Positions 1-8,865 of a DNA stretch of 64,000 nt are shown here, in pieces. A model generated the notes under the pieces. That model was given only the letters and a program-made list of their open reading frames with translations. It searched no databases and was not told the origin of the DNA. Position numbers and translations under genes: made by a program. Source of the stretch: Wenzhouxiangella sp. XN201 (GTDB lineage: Bacteria > Pseudomonadota > Gammaproteobacteria > Xanthomonadales > Wenzhouxiangellaceae); the NCBI RefSeq assembly GCF_011008905.1, contig NZ_JAAIVI010000019.1:62001-126000 (forward strand). Reading direction: 5' to 3'. Within the stretch, counting starts at the first letter, position 1. Each line of letters opens with the position of its first letter.

Positions 1-1
1 G

Positions 2-847
2 CAGGTCAGCGGCGTACAGCGCGTGCTGGGCGAACTCGACCGACACTGGCTGGCCGGATCGCGCGCGCGACTGTTCGTGGTCGATTTTCGCCCGATCGTG
101 GCCGAGTTGCGAAACAAGGTCGGCGGACAGTACTGGCAGGTACTGCTCAAGCGCCTGATGATGCGCGCGGCCGAACCGCTGGCCCGACGCACCGGTGCCG
201 GCGCACTGATCACGGGCGAGGCCCTGGGCCAGGTTTCCTCGCAGACCCTGGCCAATCTCGGCGCGATCACTGCCCACACCGACATGCCCGTGCTGCGGCC
301 GCTGGTGGGGTTCAACAAGAACGAGATCATGGATCGTGCCCGCGCCATCGGTACCTTCGAGGCCAGTGCCGGCAACGCCGAGTTCTGCGCGCTCGACGGC
401 GGCCGGCCGGTGACCAGCGGACGGGCGCGCGATCTCGACCGACTTGAAGGCTCGCTCGATCTGACCCTGCTCGACCGACTGGTCGAGGAAGCACGGGTGA
501 TCGAACGATCCGAATTCGGCCGCATCGAGCCCGACGAGGTATCGCTCGAGCGGGTCCCCGAGGGCATGGCCGTGATCGACCTGCGCGAGGAGCAGGCCCA
601 CGCCGACTGGCACTGGCCCGGGGCCATCCAGCTCGACTTCGATCGTGCCTGCCGATTTGCCGGCGCCCTGCCGAAGGATCGCGATTACCTGCTGGTGTGC
701 GAATTCGGCCTCAAGAGCGCCTGGCTGGCCGAGACCATGCGACGTGAAGGCTTCCGCGCCTGGAGCTTCCGCGGCGGCATTCGCCGTCTCGAAGCCCACG
801 CGCGCGCCGTGGGTGTGGACGAAGCGAGTGCCTCGCCGGCCGCTTAA
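2..847 (+). CDS. thiI: ThiI, tRNA 4-thiouridine synthase, C-terminal part (5' end outside window)
   Basis: Open at the left edge; the reading frame enters at base 2, so only the C-terminal 281 residues are present. ThiI adenylates and then thiolates U8 of tRNAs and can supply sulfur for thiamine thiazole. The block around bases 200-255 (ITGEALGQVSSQT) is the hallmark end of the adenylation (AANH) domain. A cysteine at 386-388 in AEFCALDGG matches the position of E. coli Cys344. The last ~100 residues form a rhodanese domain with the persulfide-carrying cysteine at 698-700 (LLVCEFGLKSAW), equivalent to E. coli Cys456. So this is the long, rhodanese-fused form. It ends tail-to-tail with the SDR gene, overlapping it by 4 bases. 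The start and the THUMP domain cannot be seen. Confidence 0.93.
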   Translation, partial: QVSGVQRVLGELDRHWLAGSRARLFVVDFRPIVAELRNKVGGQYWQVLLKRLMMRAAEPLARRTGAGALITGEALGQVSSQTLANLGAITAHTDMPVLRPLVGFNKNEIMDRARAIGTFEASAGNAEFCALDGGRPVTSGRARDLDRLEGSLDLTLLDRLVEEARVIERSEFGRIEPDEVSLERVPEGMAVIDLREEQAHADWHWPGAIQLDFDRACRFAGALPKDRDYLLVCEFGLKSAWLAETMRREGFRAWSFRGGIRRLEAHARAVGVDEASASPAA

Positions 848-1587
848 CCGTAGCGCGCAATCATCCGCAGGGGCAGAATCTTGAGCAGCCAGCCAATCGG
901 CCGCCAGGGCCAGGCCGGTACGCAGGCCGTGGTCTTTTCGGCCTCGATCGCCCGCACCATGGCGCGGCTGCCGGTTTGGGCGTCGACTTCGAAAGGCATC
1001 TTGTCGGCGTCTTCATTGAGCTCGGTTCGAATGAAACCCGGCAGCAGGGTGGTGACCTTGATCGGGGTGTTCATCAGCTCGGCGCGGATCCCCTCGGCCA
1101 GGTGCGACAGGCCGGCCTTGCTGGCGGCATAGGCGGTCATCGAACGCGGCAGACCGCGCACCGCGCTCATCGAGGAGACCAACACCAGGTGCCCGCGACC
1201 CTGCGCGCGGAAGATTTCGACGGCCGCTTCGCACTGGGCCAGGGCGGCGACCAGGTTGGTCTCCATCACGCGGCGATTGTGCTCGAAGTGTCCGGTGCCG
1301 ATACGCCGCCCGTCGCCAACGCCGGCATTGACGATGACCCGGTCTAGCGAACCGAGTACAGCGGTAAAATCACGGAACACCTCGAACACCCGATCGTGAT
1401 CGTTCACGTCCAGATCGCGCAACTCTACCCGGACGTCGTGCTGCGCCATCAGTTCCTTGCGCAGGGTTTTGAGCCGTTCCACGCGACGGGCGCACAGGGC
1501 CAGGTTGTGGCCGGCCGCGGCGAACTCGCGCGCCATGCCTTCGCCCAGCCCGGAACTCGCCCCGGTAATCAGGATGTTCTTGCTCAA
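844..1587 (-). CDS. SDR-family oxidoreductase
   Basis: A 247-residue classical short-chain dehydrogenase/reductase, a family that carries out NAD(P)-dependent oxidoreduction of a carbonyl or alcohol. Residues 8-15 (TGASSGLG) are the Rossmann cofactor motif, NAG is at about 87-89, the catalytic serine lies near 139, and the YxxxK pair is Tyr153/Lys157. Arg34/Arg35 after the second strand suggest NADPH preference (inference). The start is TTG and overlaps the TGA of the upstream GGDEF gene (TTGA, 4 bases), so the two are probably translationally coupled. The substrate cannot be told from sequence. The C-terminus is hydrophobic (WLLKILPL) and may touch the membrane. Confidence 0.88.
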   Translation of the reverse strand: MSKNILITGASSGLGEGMAREFAAAGHNLALCARRVERLKTLRKELMAQHDVRVELRDLDVNDHDRVFEVFRDFTAVLGSLDRVIVNAGVGDGRRIGTGHFEHNRRVMETNLVAALAQCEAAVEIFRAQGRGHLVLVSSMSAVRGLPRSMTAYAASKAGLSHLAEGIRAELMNTPIKVTTLLPGFIRTELNEDADKMPFEVDAQTGSRAMVRAIEAEKTTACVPAWPWRPIGWLLKILPLRMIARYG

Positions 1588-3056
1588 GTTGCTCCCTCGG
1601 TCGTCGGACCGGCCACACGATCGCGACCGGCGCGCTTGGCCGCGAGCAGCGCGGCATCCGCTCGATCGAAGGCCTGGGTGACCGATTCGGTCGGACCGAT
1701 CTCGACGACGCTGAACGTGGCCGAAAAGGTCTCGGCGTGATCATTGAAAGAGATGTCATGGAACGTTCGCCGTAGCTGCTCACAGCGCTCGGCCGCCTGC
1801 TGGGCATCGCAGCCACTCATCAGCAGCATGAACTCATCGCCGCCGAAACGACCAAACAGATCGCCGCGCCGCATATGGTGACCCACACGATCGGCCGCTT
1901 CCACGAGCACGGCGTCGCCAACCAGGTGCCCCAGGTCGTCGTTGATCTGCTTGAAACGGTCGATGTCGAAGATGACCAGCGTCGCGGGCTCTCCCGATCG
2001 TCGGGCATCGGCCAGCTCGCGGTGGGCACGTTCAAAGAAATAGCGTCGATTAATCACGCCGGTGAGTTCATCGACATCGGCCAGCTGGCGCAGTTGACGG
2101 TTCTGCTCCATCAGGACCGGCACCGACAGACCGAAATAAGTACTGGCGGCAATCACCGTGATGGCGAACTGGTACACCATGGCCTGTTCCATCAGGCCGA
2201 ACACTCCGACGCATATCGCGATCAGGGTACTGAAGGCAGCCAGGCTTGTCGCCACGCGCAGCGCCCCCTCGGTGTAGGTGATCCACATCTGCGGGATGAT
2301 CAGGAAGAAAACCGAAAAGGCCAGCAGCTCGCCACGCTCGGAGACGGCGGCCGTAAGCACCATGACGGCGACCAGCAGCGACAGCAGTACCGATGTTTTC
2401 AGAATCCAGGATTGCCGCGAAATGGACGGCGAGGGCAGGGCCAGCAGGACGAACCAGCGCTTGGGCCGGGGGAAGACCTGTTCCAGCAGGCCGATGAAAA
2501 GCGGTGCCAGCGCGATCGTCGCGGCCATGTCGCCGATCCACCAGGGCAACCACAGCCCGGCGCTTTCTTCGGCACCGATCATGCCGCCGAAAATAAGCGC
2601 CTGAACCCCGAACAGCGCGGCCAGCAGGGCGGAAAGCGACCCGGTGATCAGAAAGGCGATGATCTGGGACGGCACGCTGATCTCGCGTGAGCGCAGCACC
2701 AGGCGGATCAGCACCCAGGCGCCCAGCCCGTAGGCGCCGATATGGGAAACTGCGAACAGGATGGCCGAGGGCAGGAGCTCCCAGGCCGTTTCCTCCATCG
2801 TGTAGATACGACCGGCCCAGAGACTGACTACGATGCAGCTCACCACCAGCACTGGCACCACGCTACGGCCGAGCACCAGCAGCGCCGCCAGCGTCAGACC
2901 GGCTGGCGGAAACCAGATGCTGGCATGCGGCGCGTACTCCATGAGCGCGGACACACGCCACAGCAGAATCCAGCCCAGGCCGAGTGCGGCCATACGCAGC
3001 CACCACGCGCTTTTGCTGAGCGCGCGGTCGCCTTGTGCCTCGGTGGCATTCGACAT
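1584..3056 (-). CDS. MASE1-type membrane diguanylate cyclase (GGDEF)
   Basis: 490 residues. The first ~300 hold about eight hydrophobic segments with the MASE1-type pattern (YAPHASIWFPPAGLTLAALL near the N-terminus). A GGDEF domain follows, beginning at DELTGVINRRYFF, with an intact RFGGDEF motif near residue 405. Five residues upstream is RRGD, matching the RxxD inhibitory site, so the enzyme is predicted to be active and product-inhibited in making c-di-GMP. The longest frame would start inside the tRNA-Ala gene; the start was set at the first ATG after it, MSNATEAQ. It is followed by an SDR gene with a 4-base overlap. The sensed ligand is unknown. Confidence 0.9.
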   Translation of the reverse strand: MSNATEAQGDRALSKSAWWLRMAALGLGWILLWRVSALMEYAPHASIWFPPAGLTLAALLVLGRSVVPVLVVSCIVVSLWAGRIYTMEETAWELLPSAILFAVSHIGAYGLGAWVLIRLVLRSREISVPSQIIAFLITGSLSALLAALFGVQALIFGGMIGAEESAGLWLPWWIGDMAATIALAPLFIGLLEQVFPRPKRWFVLLALPSPSISRQSWILKTSVLLSLLVAVMVLTAAVSERGELLAFSVFFLIIPQMWITYTEGALRVATSLAAFSTLIAICVGVFGLMEQAMVYQFAITVIAASTYFGLSVPVLMEQNRQLRQLADVDELTGVINRRYFFERAHRELADARRSGEPATLVIFDIDRFKQINDDLGHLVGDAVLVEAADRVGHHMRRGDLFGRFGGDEFMLLMSGCDAQQAAERCEQLRRTFHDISFNDHAETFSATFSVVEIGPTESVTQAFDRADAALLAAKRAGRDRVAGPTTEGAT

Positions 3057-3148
3057 TTGTTGCAAACTATCACCCCTTGTGCTTCCACAGCGAAGATTCC
3101 ACGCCGCGGATATCCGTGGATCATAGCAGGGAGGGGTCAAAAAAGAAG

Positions 3149-3224
3149 TGGTGGAGCCGAGGGGAGTCGAACCCCTGACCTCAGCAATGCGAATGCTGCG
3201 CTCTCCCAACTGAGCTACGGCCCC
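3149..3224 (-). tRNA. tRNA-Ala(CGC)
   Basis: 76 nt with encoded CCA. The acceptor arm pairs GGGGCCG with CGGCTCC (one G-T pair). The D arm carries AGCTCAGTTGGGAGAGC, the anticodon stem is CAGCA/TGCTG with loop TTCGCAT giving anticodon CGC, and the T arm contains GGTTCGACTCC. It reads GCG codons, which are common in this GC-rich DNA. It lies 92 bases upstream of the MASE1-GGDEF start on the same strand. Confidence 0.97.
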
Positions 3225-3292
3225 ACGGGATCAGGCTGGCCGGGCATTTTACCCAATTTCCCGGCCGAAAGACAGCAACCAATTCTGACACC

Positions 3293-4495
3293 GTGGGTCC
3301 AACTCACCGCCCCCCCGCGAATGGAATCGACTTGACGCCCACACCTTACCTGCACGCCTCGGACCTGCACGGCCTGGCCAGACTGGCTGTCGACGGCGTG
3401 GCCGGAACCAGTCACCTGGTGGAGCACCTGCACGGCACCGTGGCCGGGTTCGCTGCGCCCCTGGGTCCGCCAGCGCCGGATCGCACCCGCGGTATTACCG
3501 GCCTGGTGTATCGGGCGGTGCGCGGTGTCAACGCAACGGTGGGCGCCTCGATCGATGCGGTGGCCGCGCCGGTTCTTGCGCGACTGCCGCGCCCGGGGCG
3601 GTCCGAGATCCGGGAGCACTGGCTCGCCGCACTCAACGGCGTGCTGGGCGACCACCTGGCCACCAGCAACAATCCGCTGGCCATTCCCATGTCGTTTCGC
3701 CTGGACGGCGAGGCATTGGAGATAGCGCACACGGCGCTGTCGGAGCGCATCGATGAACCGTCGGGAAAGTTGCTGATCGCCGTCCACGGCCTGTGTATGA
3801 ACGACCTGCACTGGGCAAAAGCGACTGCGAGCGGCCGTCAACGGGGCATGCCGGCCCGTCTCGGCAAGGCCTTGGATTTCACGCCGCTGTACCTGCACTA
3901 CAACTCCGGCCGGCGGGTTGATGACAACGGCGGCGAATTCGCCGCGCTGCTCGAGACGCTGGTCGATCACTGGCCAGTGCCGGTCGAGTCGATCACAATC
4001 CTGGCCCACAGCATGGGCGGGCTGCTGGCGCGAAGCGCCCTCGACCAGGGGCTTCGGGCGGGGCATCGCTGGCCAGAATCGCTGGATCGCATGGTCTACC
4101 TGGGCACGCCGCATCATGGCGCGCCGCTGGAGCGGGCGGGCCATCGCTTCGAGACTCTGCTCGGCACCAGCCCCTACAGTGCGCCGTTCACGCGACTGGG
4201 CAAGATCCGGAGTGCGGGCATCATCGACCTGCGTCACGGCGGCTTGCCGGTTTCAGATGCGGGTGTCGAGGAATTCGCCATTGCCGCCACCGCCCGCACC
4301 CGGGCCGGCAGCCTCGCCGGCGGGCTGCTCGGCGACGAACTCGTGCCGGTCGACAGCGCCCTGGGCCGCCATCCGGATCCGGATCGGGCTCTTGGGATTC
4401 CGGAGGACCGGTGCCGGGTTATCTCCGGCGCCGGTCATGTGGGCCTGCTACACCACCCCGAGGTCTATCGCAGCCTGCGCCGCTGGTTGCGTTGA
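3293..4495 (+). CDS. Alpha/beta hydrolase, lipase/esterase-like
   Basis: About 400 residues. The nucleophile elbow is AHSMGG with Ser240; GDELVPVDS contains the likely acid, and GAGHVGLLHH supplies His382. A YLGTPHHGAPL segment (after LDRMV) is typical of triacylglycerol lipase and PGAP1-like hydrolases. No signal peptide or clear membrane segment is seen. The start is uncertain: GTG at 3293 gives the full frame, but no good ribosome binding site precedes it, and TTG at 3332 is possible. It stands alone, convergent with the M24 peptidase downstream. The substrate is unknown. Confidence 0.8.
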   Translation: MGPTHRPPANGIDLTPTPYLHASDLHGLARLAVDGVAGTSHLVEHLHGTVAGFAAPLGPPAPDRTRGITGLVYRAVRGVNATVGASIDAVAAPVLARLPRPGRSEIREHWLAALNGVLGDHLATSNNPLAIPMSFRLDGEALEIAHTALSERIDEPSGKLLIAVHGLCMNDLHWAKATASGRQRGMPARLGKALDFTPLYLHYNSGRRVDDNGGEFAALLETLVDHWPVPVESITILAHSMGGLLARSALDQGLRAGHRWPESLDRMVYLGTPHHGAPLERAGHRFETLLGTSPYSAPFTRLGKIRSAGIIDLRHGGLPVSDAGVEEFAIAATARTRAGSLAGGLLGDELVPVDSALGRHPDPDRALGIPEDRCRVISGAGHVGLLHHPEVYRSLRRWLR

Positions 4496-4516
4496 ACGGA
4501 ACCCTTTCGGGCCGAG

Positions 4517-5887
4517 CTACCGAATCCGGTGCCACTCGGTCTGGCGGCCGGCCAGATAGATCACGCGCTCGCCGTCGAACACGGCCGTCTGCTCGAGCTT
4601 GATGTTGACGAGCTGGTCGTCCCATTCCGGCACGGCTGTCTTGATGCTGCCCTCGATGGCGTAGACGGTATTGGCGTGCAGCGGCCAGTCGCCGGTGTCT
4701 GCGACCTCGGCGGGCAGGTCCCACATGCCGATGGTCGGCCCCGGACCGTGGCCGACGTAACCGATCGGGTGGGTATAGATGTTGAACGACCAGGGAGCGT
4801 CGGCCATGGCTTCCTGGGCGGTCGCGAGAATCTCGTTGCCGCTGCGCCCGGTGACGAACTCGTCGGTCAGGCCGTCCTGCCAGCGGTTGCCCGCCGCCAG
4901 CGCGTCGACCAGGCCTTCGGGCACCTCGGCCTCGCCGGGTTTCAGGACGTAACCCATTTCCTGGGTGTCGGTACACAGCTTCAGGTAGCAGATGCCAACG
5001 TCGGTATGCAGCACATCGCCGGGCTGAATGGTCCCGGACGTGCCGCAGAACGGCGTGTCTTCCGCGCACTCGCCACCCGGACGCTGGATATTGACGTAGG
5101 GCATGAACCAGGGATCGAGCCCCAGCTCTTCGAAGCGCTGGCGGATGAACCAGGCGACATCATCGGTATGCGTCACGCCGGGCGTGATCACGCGACCCGA
5201 AAAGGCTTCGGCAATCACGCCACGGGCAATCGAGACCACGTGCGGGTAGACGGCCAGCTCGCGCTCGCTGCGCGTTTCGAGCCAGCGCACCACCAGTTCC
5301 TCGGCCGGCACCAGGCGGTCTTCGAGTTCATCCGGTAAAGCGGCGATCAGCTTGCGATGCAGGCCGTGGGTCAGGCCGTCGGCTTCCGGCCAGGTGTCGG
5401 ATACGTTGATGCCGATGCGCTCCGGGTCGCGCTCTGCAACCAGCTCGCCCAGGGCCTGCCACTGTTCGTCCAGCGAACCCCCTTCCCAGGCCGATTCGTA
5501 GGGTTCGCCCAGCGGATAGCGATTGACGGTCAGGCGATCGAGCCCGCCGTCTTCGTTCCGATGAAAGACCAGCATGGTGGTGCGCCGGGCGGCAAAGCTC
5601 GGCTGCGGTACCAGGGTGAAGTAGACCGGATCCTCGGCATATTCGCGGTTGAGTACCAGCCACATGTCGATACCGGCCTCGTCCATCAGGCGCGGCAGCA
5701 GGTTTTCGAGCCGGTCGGTCAGCATGGCATTTTCCGGCTCGATGCGATCGCGCGAACTGAGCACGGCGCGCTCGGCGGATTCGATCACGCGGCCCTGCTC
5801 GGCCGCGGGCAAGCCGGTGGCGAATAGCGATAGCGCGAGCCCCGCGGTCGGCACGAGCGCCGACAGCAGCGTTGATTTACCTGTCAT
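4517..5887 (-). CDS. Secreted M24-family metallopeptidase (Xaa-Pro aminopeptidase-like)
   Basis: 456 residues. ATG at 5887 is preceded by a strong AAGAGGAGAG site and opens a signal peptide (LLSALVPTAGLALSLFATG, then PAAEQ), so the protein is exported. The C-terminal half has the pita-bread metal ligands in order: HTDVG, CTDTQEMGY, a histidine in THPIGYVGHGPGP, YAIEG and KLEQT. Two cysteines near ECAEDTPFC could form a disulfide in the periplasm. The N-terminal domain is of the creatinase type. M24 members cleave X-Pro bonds using two metal ions; the exact specificity is not deducible. It is separated by 35 bases from chaB upstream on the same strand. Confidence 0.87.
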   Translation of the reverse strand: MTGKSTLLSALVPTAGLALSLFATGLPAAEQGRVIESAERAVLSSRDRIEPENAMLTDRLENLLPRLMDEAGIDMWLVLNREYAEDPVYFTLVPQPSFAARRTTMLVFHRNEDGGLDRLTVNRYPLGEPYESAWEGGSLDEQWQALGELVAERDPERIGINVSDTWPEADGLTHGLHRKLIAALPDELEDRLVPAEELVVRWLETRSERELAVYPHVVSIARGVIAEAFSGRVITPGVTHTDDVAWFIRQRFEELGLDPWFMPYVNIQRPGGECAEDTPFCGTSGTIQPGDVLHTDVGICYLKLCTDTQEMGYVLKPGEAEVPEGLVDALAAGNRWQDGLTDEFVTGRSGNEILATAQEAMADAPWSFNIYTHPIGYVGHGPGPTIGMWDLPAEVADTGDWPLHANTVYAIEGSIKTAVPEWDDQLVNIKLEQTAVFDGERVIYLAGRQTEWHRIR

Positions 5888-5922
5888 CGTCTCTCCTCTT
5901 GCGGTTCGGGCGTCAGGCCTTC

Positions 5923-6138
5923 TCAGTCGTTCTTCCGGACCCAATTACCGTCATCGTTCTTTTCGTACGACTCCTTGACCGCCGACCAGGCCACGCGGTG
6001 GGCGATACCCTCGCGATCGGACTTGCCGGCATACTGTTTCCAGGCCGAGTTGAACGCTTTGCGATAAATCGTCTGAGCACCCTGCGGAAGATTGTCGGTC
6101 ACCGAATCGGGCAGGTCGTCGTTGCGTGCGTACGGCAT
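5923..6138 (-). CDS. chaB: ChaB family protein
   Basis: 71 residues matching E. coli ChaB closely: N-terminal MPYARNDDLPDSV, middle IYRKAFNSAWKQY, then HRVAWSAVKESY. ChaB was named as a regulator of the ChaA cation antiporter, but its biochemical role is not well established. No chaA lies next to it. It follows the coiled-coil gene by 3 bases, so the two are probably co-transcribed, and it precedes the M24 peptidase by 35 bases. Confidence 0.9.
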   Translation of the reverse strand: MPYARNDDLPDSVTDNLPQGAQTIYRKAFNSAWKQYAGKSDREGIAHRVAWSAVKESYEKNDDGNWVRKND

Positions 6139-6141
6139 GAC

Positions 6142-6435
6142 TTACTTGAAGTGTGACTTGAAGTAGTTGAACGAATTCTGCAGCGCATCCCAGGTGTATT
6201 CGGCTTCGCGCTTGAGCTTGTTCCACTGCAGTTCCCCGCCGGCCCGAACCTCGTCGAGCTTGTTGGCCAGGTCCTTGCGTCGGCTCCGCATTTCGGCAAT
6301 GCGCTCGTGGTATTCCTCGCGCGATTTCGAACTGACTTCTTCGGCGCGGCCCTGGAATTCGTCGATTTTCTCGTCGAGTTCGTCAAGATGGGATTTGAGC
6401 CGCTCGATGAAAGCCTTGCGTTCTTCACTGCTCAT
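6142..6435 (-). CDS. Small coiled-coil protein, unknown function
   Basis: 97 residues, highly charged, with long heptad-like stretches (RLKSHLDELDEKIDEFQ and RKDLANKLDEVR), so mainly helical coiled coil. No signal peptide. The start was placed at the ATG preceded by GGAG with 6-base spacing; a GTG one codon earlier is the alternative. It looks like the small stress-associated coiled-coil proteins often found beside ChaB or CsbD genes, but no specific family was recognised. Confidence 0.7.
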   Translation of the reverse strand: MSSEERKAFIERLKSHLDELDEKIDEFQGRAEEVSSKSREEYHERIAEMRSRRKDLANKLDEVRAGGELQWNKLKREAEYTWDALQNSFNYFKSHFK

Positions 6436-6535
6436 CACTGTCTCCAGTCATTGAATGGGTCGTGCCTGGAGAAGTTTACGCCAGTTGCCGGAAACGCATC
6501 GTCAAAGTGCCGGTATGGCTTTCTTGCCGCCGCAA

Positions 6536-6634
6536 TCAGGCCAACCACGCGAACAGGCCGAGCAGGCCCCAGACGGCAATCAGGGCTACCATTCGGCGGG
6601 CGGTCAGGCGGGAATCATTTTCAGGGATCAACAT
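6536..6634 (-). CDS. Candidate 32-residue membrane peptide
   Basis: A short frame with start ATG at 6632-6634 and TGA at 6536-6538. It encodes MLIPENDSRLTARR followed by one hydrophobic segment (MVALIAVWGLLGLFAWLA) at the C-terminus, giving an N-in single-span topology with positive charges on the cytoplasmic side. A GGAG sits 7 bases before the start. It is transcribed away from the HxlR regulator, and the two palindromic operators lie between them, which supports a real regulated gene. Function unknown. Confidence 0.5.
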   Translation of the reverse strand: MLIPENDSRLTARRMVALIAVWGLLGLFAWLA

Positions 6635-6669
6635 GACGGTTCTCCGTTTCTCCGTTGGGTTCCGATATA

Positions 6670-6686
6670 GGTTGCATTTTGCAACC
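6670..6686. promoter_or_regulatory. Palindromic operator 1 (GGTTGCA-N3-TGCAACC)
   Basis: A perfect 7-bp inverted repeat around TTT, located 36 bases upstream of the small membrane peptide start and 59 bases upstream of the HxlR gene. Likely HxlR-family binding site, by position and by its match to operator 2. Confidence 0.65.
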
Positions 6687-6708
6687 TGGTTATAGCCTAC
6701 CCCTATGA

Positions 6709-6723
6709 GTTGCAAAATGCAAC
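6709..6723. promoter_or_regulatory. Palindromic operator 2 (GTTGCA-N3-TGCAAC)
   Basis: The second copy of the GTTGCA/TGCAAC palindrome, centred 38 bp from operator 1 and ending 21 bases before the HxlR start codon. The copies differ in the central triplet (AAA versus TTT). Position suggests autorepression. Confidence 0.65.
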
Positions 6724-6744
6724 CTAATCCGCCAAACTAGTGTC

Positions 6745-7263
6745 ATGAGCAAAGACCAAGCCTGCCAAGGCAACTGCCCGATCGCCCGCGTGACCGCCCT
6801 GCTGGGCGACGGCTGGAGCCTGATGATCATCCGTGAGGCCTTTCTGGGCAGCAGCCAGTTCAACGATTTCGAGAAGCGCCTGGGCATTGCGCGCAATATC
6901 CTGTCCGACCGCTTGCGCAAGCTGGTCGAGGCCGGATTGCTCAAACGCAAGGCCTCCCAGACCGACCGGCGCGTGGTCGAGTACAAGCTGACGGAATCGG
7001 GGCGTGCCCTGTTCCCGGTGCTGATCGCGCTGTCGCAATGGGTCGAGGAACACCTTGGCGATCCCTGCCATTCGGTGCGCTACATCGAGCGCGCCACCGG
7101 CGAGGAGATTCAGCGCATACGGGTGTTGAGTACCGACGGACGCGCGCTCGACGTCCACGAACTGGCCATGCTGCCCGGTCCCGATGCCGATCCGGCGCTC
7201 AGGGCCCGACTGGTTGCGGCCATCGAGCAGGCCGAAAGCCGGCCAGCCCGTGCAGGATCGTGA
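6745..7263 (+). CDS. HxlR-family winged-helix transcriptional regulator
   Basis: 172 residues. The N-terminal 100 residues are a classic HxlR domain: CPIARVTALLGDGWSLMIIR with a lead cysteine pair (Cys6, Cys11), FNDFEKRLGIARNILSDRL as the recognition region, and VVEYKLTESGRAL as the wing. Two cysteines near the N-terminus make redox or electrophile sensing possible (inference). The C-terminal ~60 residues extend beyond the usual short HxlR length. Two palindromes just upstream are probable binding sites, so the gene likely controls itself and the divergent small peptide. Confidence 0.9.
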   Translation: MSKDQACQGNCPIARVTALLGDGWSLMIIREAFLGSSQFNDFEKRLGIARNILSDRLRKLVEAGLLKRKASQTDRRVVEYKLTESGRALFPVLIALSQWVEEHLGDPCHSVRYIERATGEEIQRIRVLSTDGRALDVHELAMLPGPDADPALRARLVAAIEQAESRPARAGS

Positions 7264-7365
7264 TCGACATCTGGGCCGGCTCATCGCGACCAGGCAAAGC
7301 GGGCTGGTTCATCCGAAGAGTGCCTGGCGTGGCAGCGGCTGCTCGCGGCGGCTTTTGGAGGACTG

Positions 7366-8865
7366 ATGCCGGTCTTCTGGTTCCGGCGGACTGAACGCCC
7401 CGCACCGGCCGATTCGGCCGCGCTGCCGCGCGAAACCGGGCAACAAACACAGCTGGGCCAGACGCTCGCCGAGCAGCTCAGCGAGCATCCCGGCGAGAGC
7501 GGCCTCCACCCACTTAACGACCCGCTCGACGCCTTCGCCGCGCGTTACCTGTTGGCACACGCCGCCGAACGCACGCTCGATGTGCAGTACTACATCTGGG
7601 GCAATGACCTGACCGGTGCGCTGATGCTGAGTGCCCTGCTCGAGGCGGCCAACCGTGGCGTTCGCGTGCGGCTTTTGCTCGACGACAACGGCATCCAGGG
7701 CCTGGACGACAGGCTGGCGGCCCTGGACAGCCACGAAAACATCGAGGTGCGGCTGTTCAATCCCTTCGCCCTGCGCTGGCCGCGTTGGGTCAACTACCTG
7801 ACCGATTTCCGTCGCATCAATCGGCGCATGCACAACAAGTCCTTCACTGCCGACAGCCAGGCTACCGTTGTCGGTGGGCGTAACATCGCCGACGAGTACT
7901 TTGCCGCCGGCACTGGTTTGCTGTTTGCCGATCTGGACGTGATCGCCGTCGGCCGGGTGATCGAGGACGTCGCGGCCGATTTCGACCGCTACTGGAACAG
8001 CGAGTCGGCCTGGCCGATCGAGAATCTGATCGAGCCCACGGAAAACGACCCGATCGGCTACCTGCGCCTGGAAGCCCGCCAGTTCGAACAGGACGAGCGG
8101 ACAATCGCCTACCTCGACAAGTTCGAGCACTCGGCTTTCATCGAAGCTTTTCTCGACGGCCGGCTGGAAATGTTCTGGGGGCGAGCGGAACTGGTTAGCG
8201 ACGACCCTCACAAGATCCTGGACAAGCCCGGCTCGAAGGGTCCGCTCAGCGAGCAGCTGCGGGAAGCCGTCGGTCTTCCGACCGATCGGATCTACGTGGT
8301 CTCGCCGTACTTCGTACCGACACGCTCTGGCGCGAAACTATTCACGGAGCTGGCCGAAAGCGGGGTGGAAGTGGTCGTGCTGACCAATTCCCTGGAAGCC
8401 ACCGACGTCGCCGCCGTGCATTCGGGCTACAGCCGCTATCGCAAACGCTTGCTCAAGGCCGGCGTGAAGCTCTACGAGATGCAGCGTCTCTCGGGACAGG
8501 AGCGGATGCGGGGCAAGGGGCCGCTGGGGAGCTCGGGATCGAGCCTGCACGCCAAGACCTTCGCTGTAGACGGCAAACGCGTGTTCGTCGGATCGTTCAA
8601 CTTCGACCCCCGCTCGGCACAACTCAATACCGAGATGGGCCTGTTGATCGACAGCCCGGAACTGGCCGGGCAATTGGCCGAGACCTTTGCCGGGGAAGTC
8701 CCGCAGTACGCCTACTCGGTGCACCTCGACGGCCACGGCGGGCTGTACTGGATCGAGCGAACCGAGTCGGGCAAGGTCCGCCACGAGCACGAGCCGCACA
8801 CCAGCGCGTGGAAGCGCATGGGCGTGGCCATCCTGGCACGACTACCGATCGTCTGGCTGCTCTAG
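7366..8865 (+). CDS. Phospholipase D-family cardiolipin synthase (ClsC-like)
   Basis: 499 residues with two HKD motifs: MHNKSFTAD with His156 and LHAKTFAVD with His395, each followed by the GG/GS-N element (VGGRNIADEYF; VGSFNFDPRS). Such enzymes join phospholipids by phosphatidyl transfer to form cardiolipin. The N-terminus lacks a strong membrane anchor or clear signal, as in E. coli ClsC; the C-terminus ends in a short hydrophobic tail. TGGAGG lies 5 bases before the ATG. It is convergent with, and overlaps by 4 bases, the borosin methyltransferase gene, so no separate terminator exists between them. Confidence 0.88.
   Translation: MPVFWFRRTERPAPADSAALPRETGQQTQLGQTLAEQLSEHPGESGLHPLNDPLDAFAARYLLAHAAERTLDVQYYIWGNDLTGALMLSALLEAANRGVRVRLLLDDNGIQGLDDRLAALDSHENIEVRLFNPFALRWPRWVNYLTDFRRINRRMHNKSFTADSQATVVGGRNIADEYFAAGTGLLFADLDVIAVGRVIEDVAADFDRYWNSESAWPIENLIEPTENDPIGYLRLEARQFEQDERTIAYLDKFEHSAFIEAFLDGRLEMFWGRAELVSDDPHKILDKPGSKGPLSEQLREAVGLPTDRIYVVSPYFVPTRSGAKLFTELAESGVEVVVLTNSLEATDVAAVHSGYSRYRKRLLKAGVKLYEMQRLSGQERMRGKGPLGSSGSSLHAKTFAVDGKRVFVGSFNFDPRSAQLNTEMGLLIDSPELAGQLAETFAGEVPQYAYSVHLDGHGGLYWIERTESGKVRHEHEPHTSAWKRMGVAILARLPIVWLL

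Noticed and set aside
3057-3209. N-terminal extension of the MASE1-GGDEF protein
   Set aside because: The extra frame runs into the tRNA-Ala gene; the first ATG beyond the tRNA leads directly into the hydrophobic domain.
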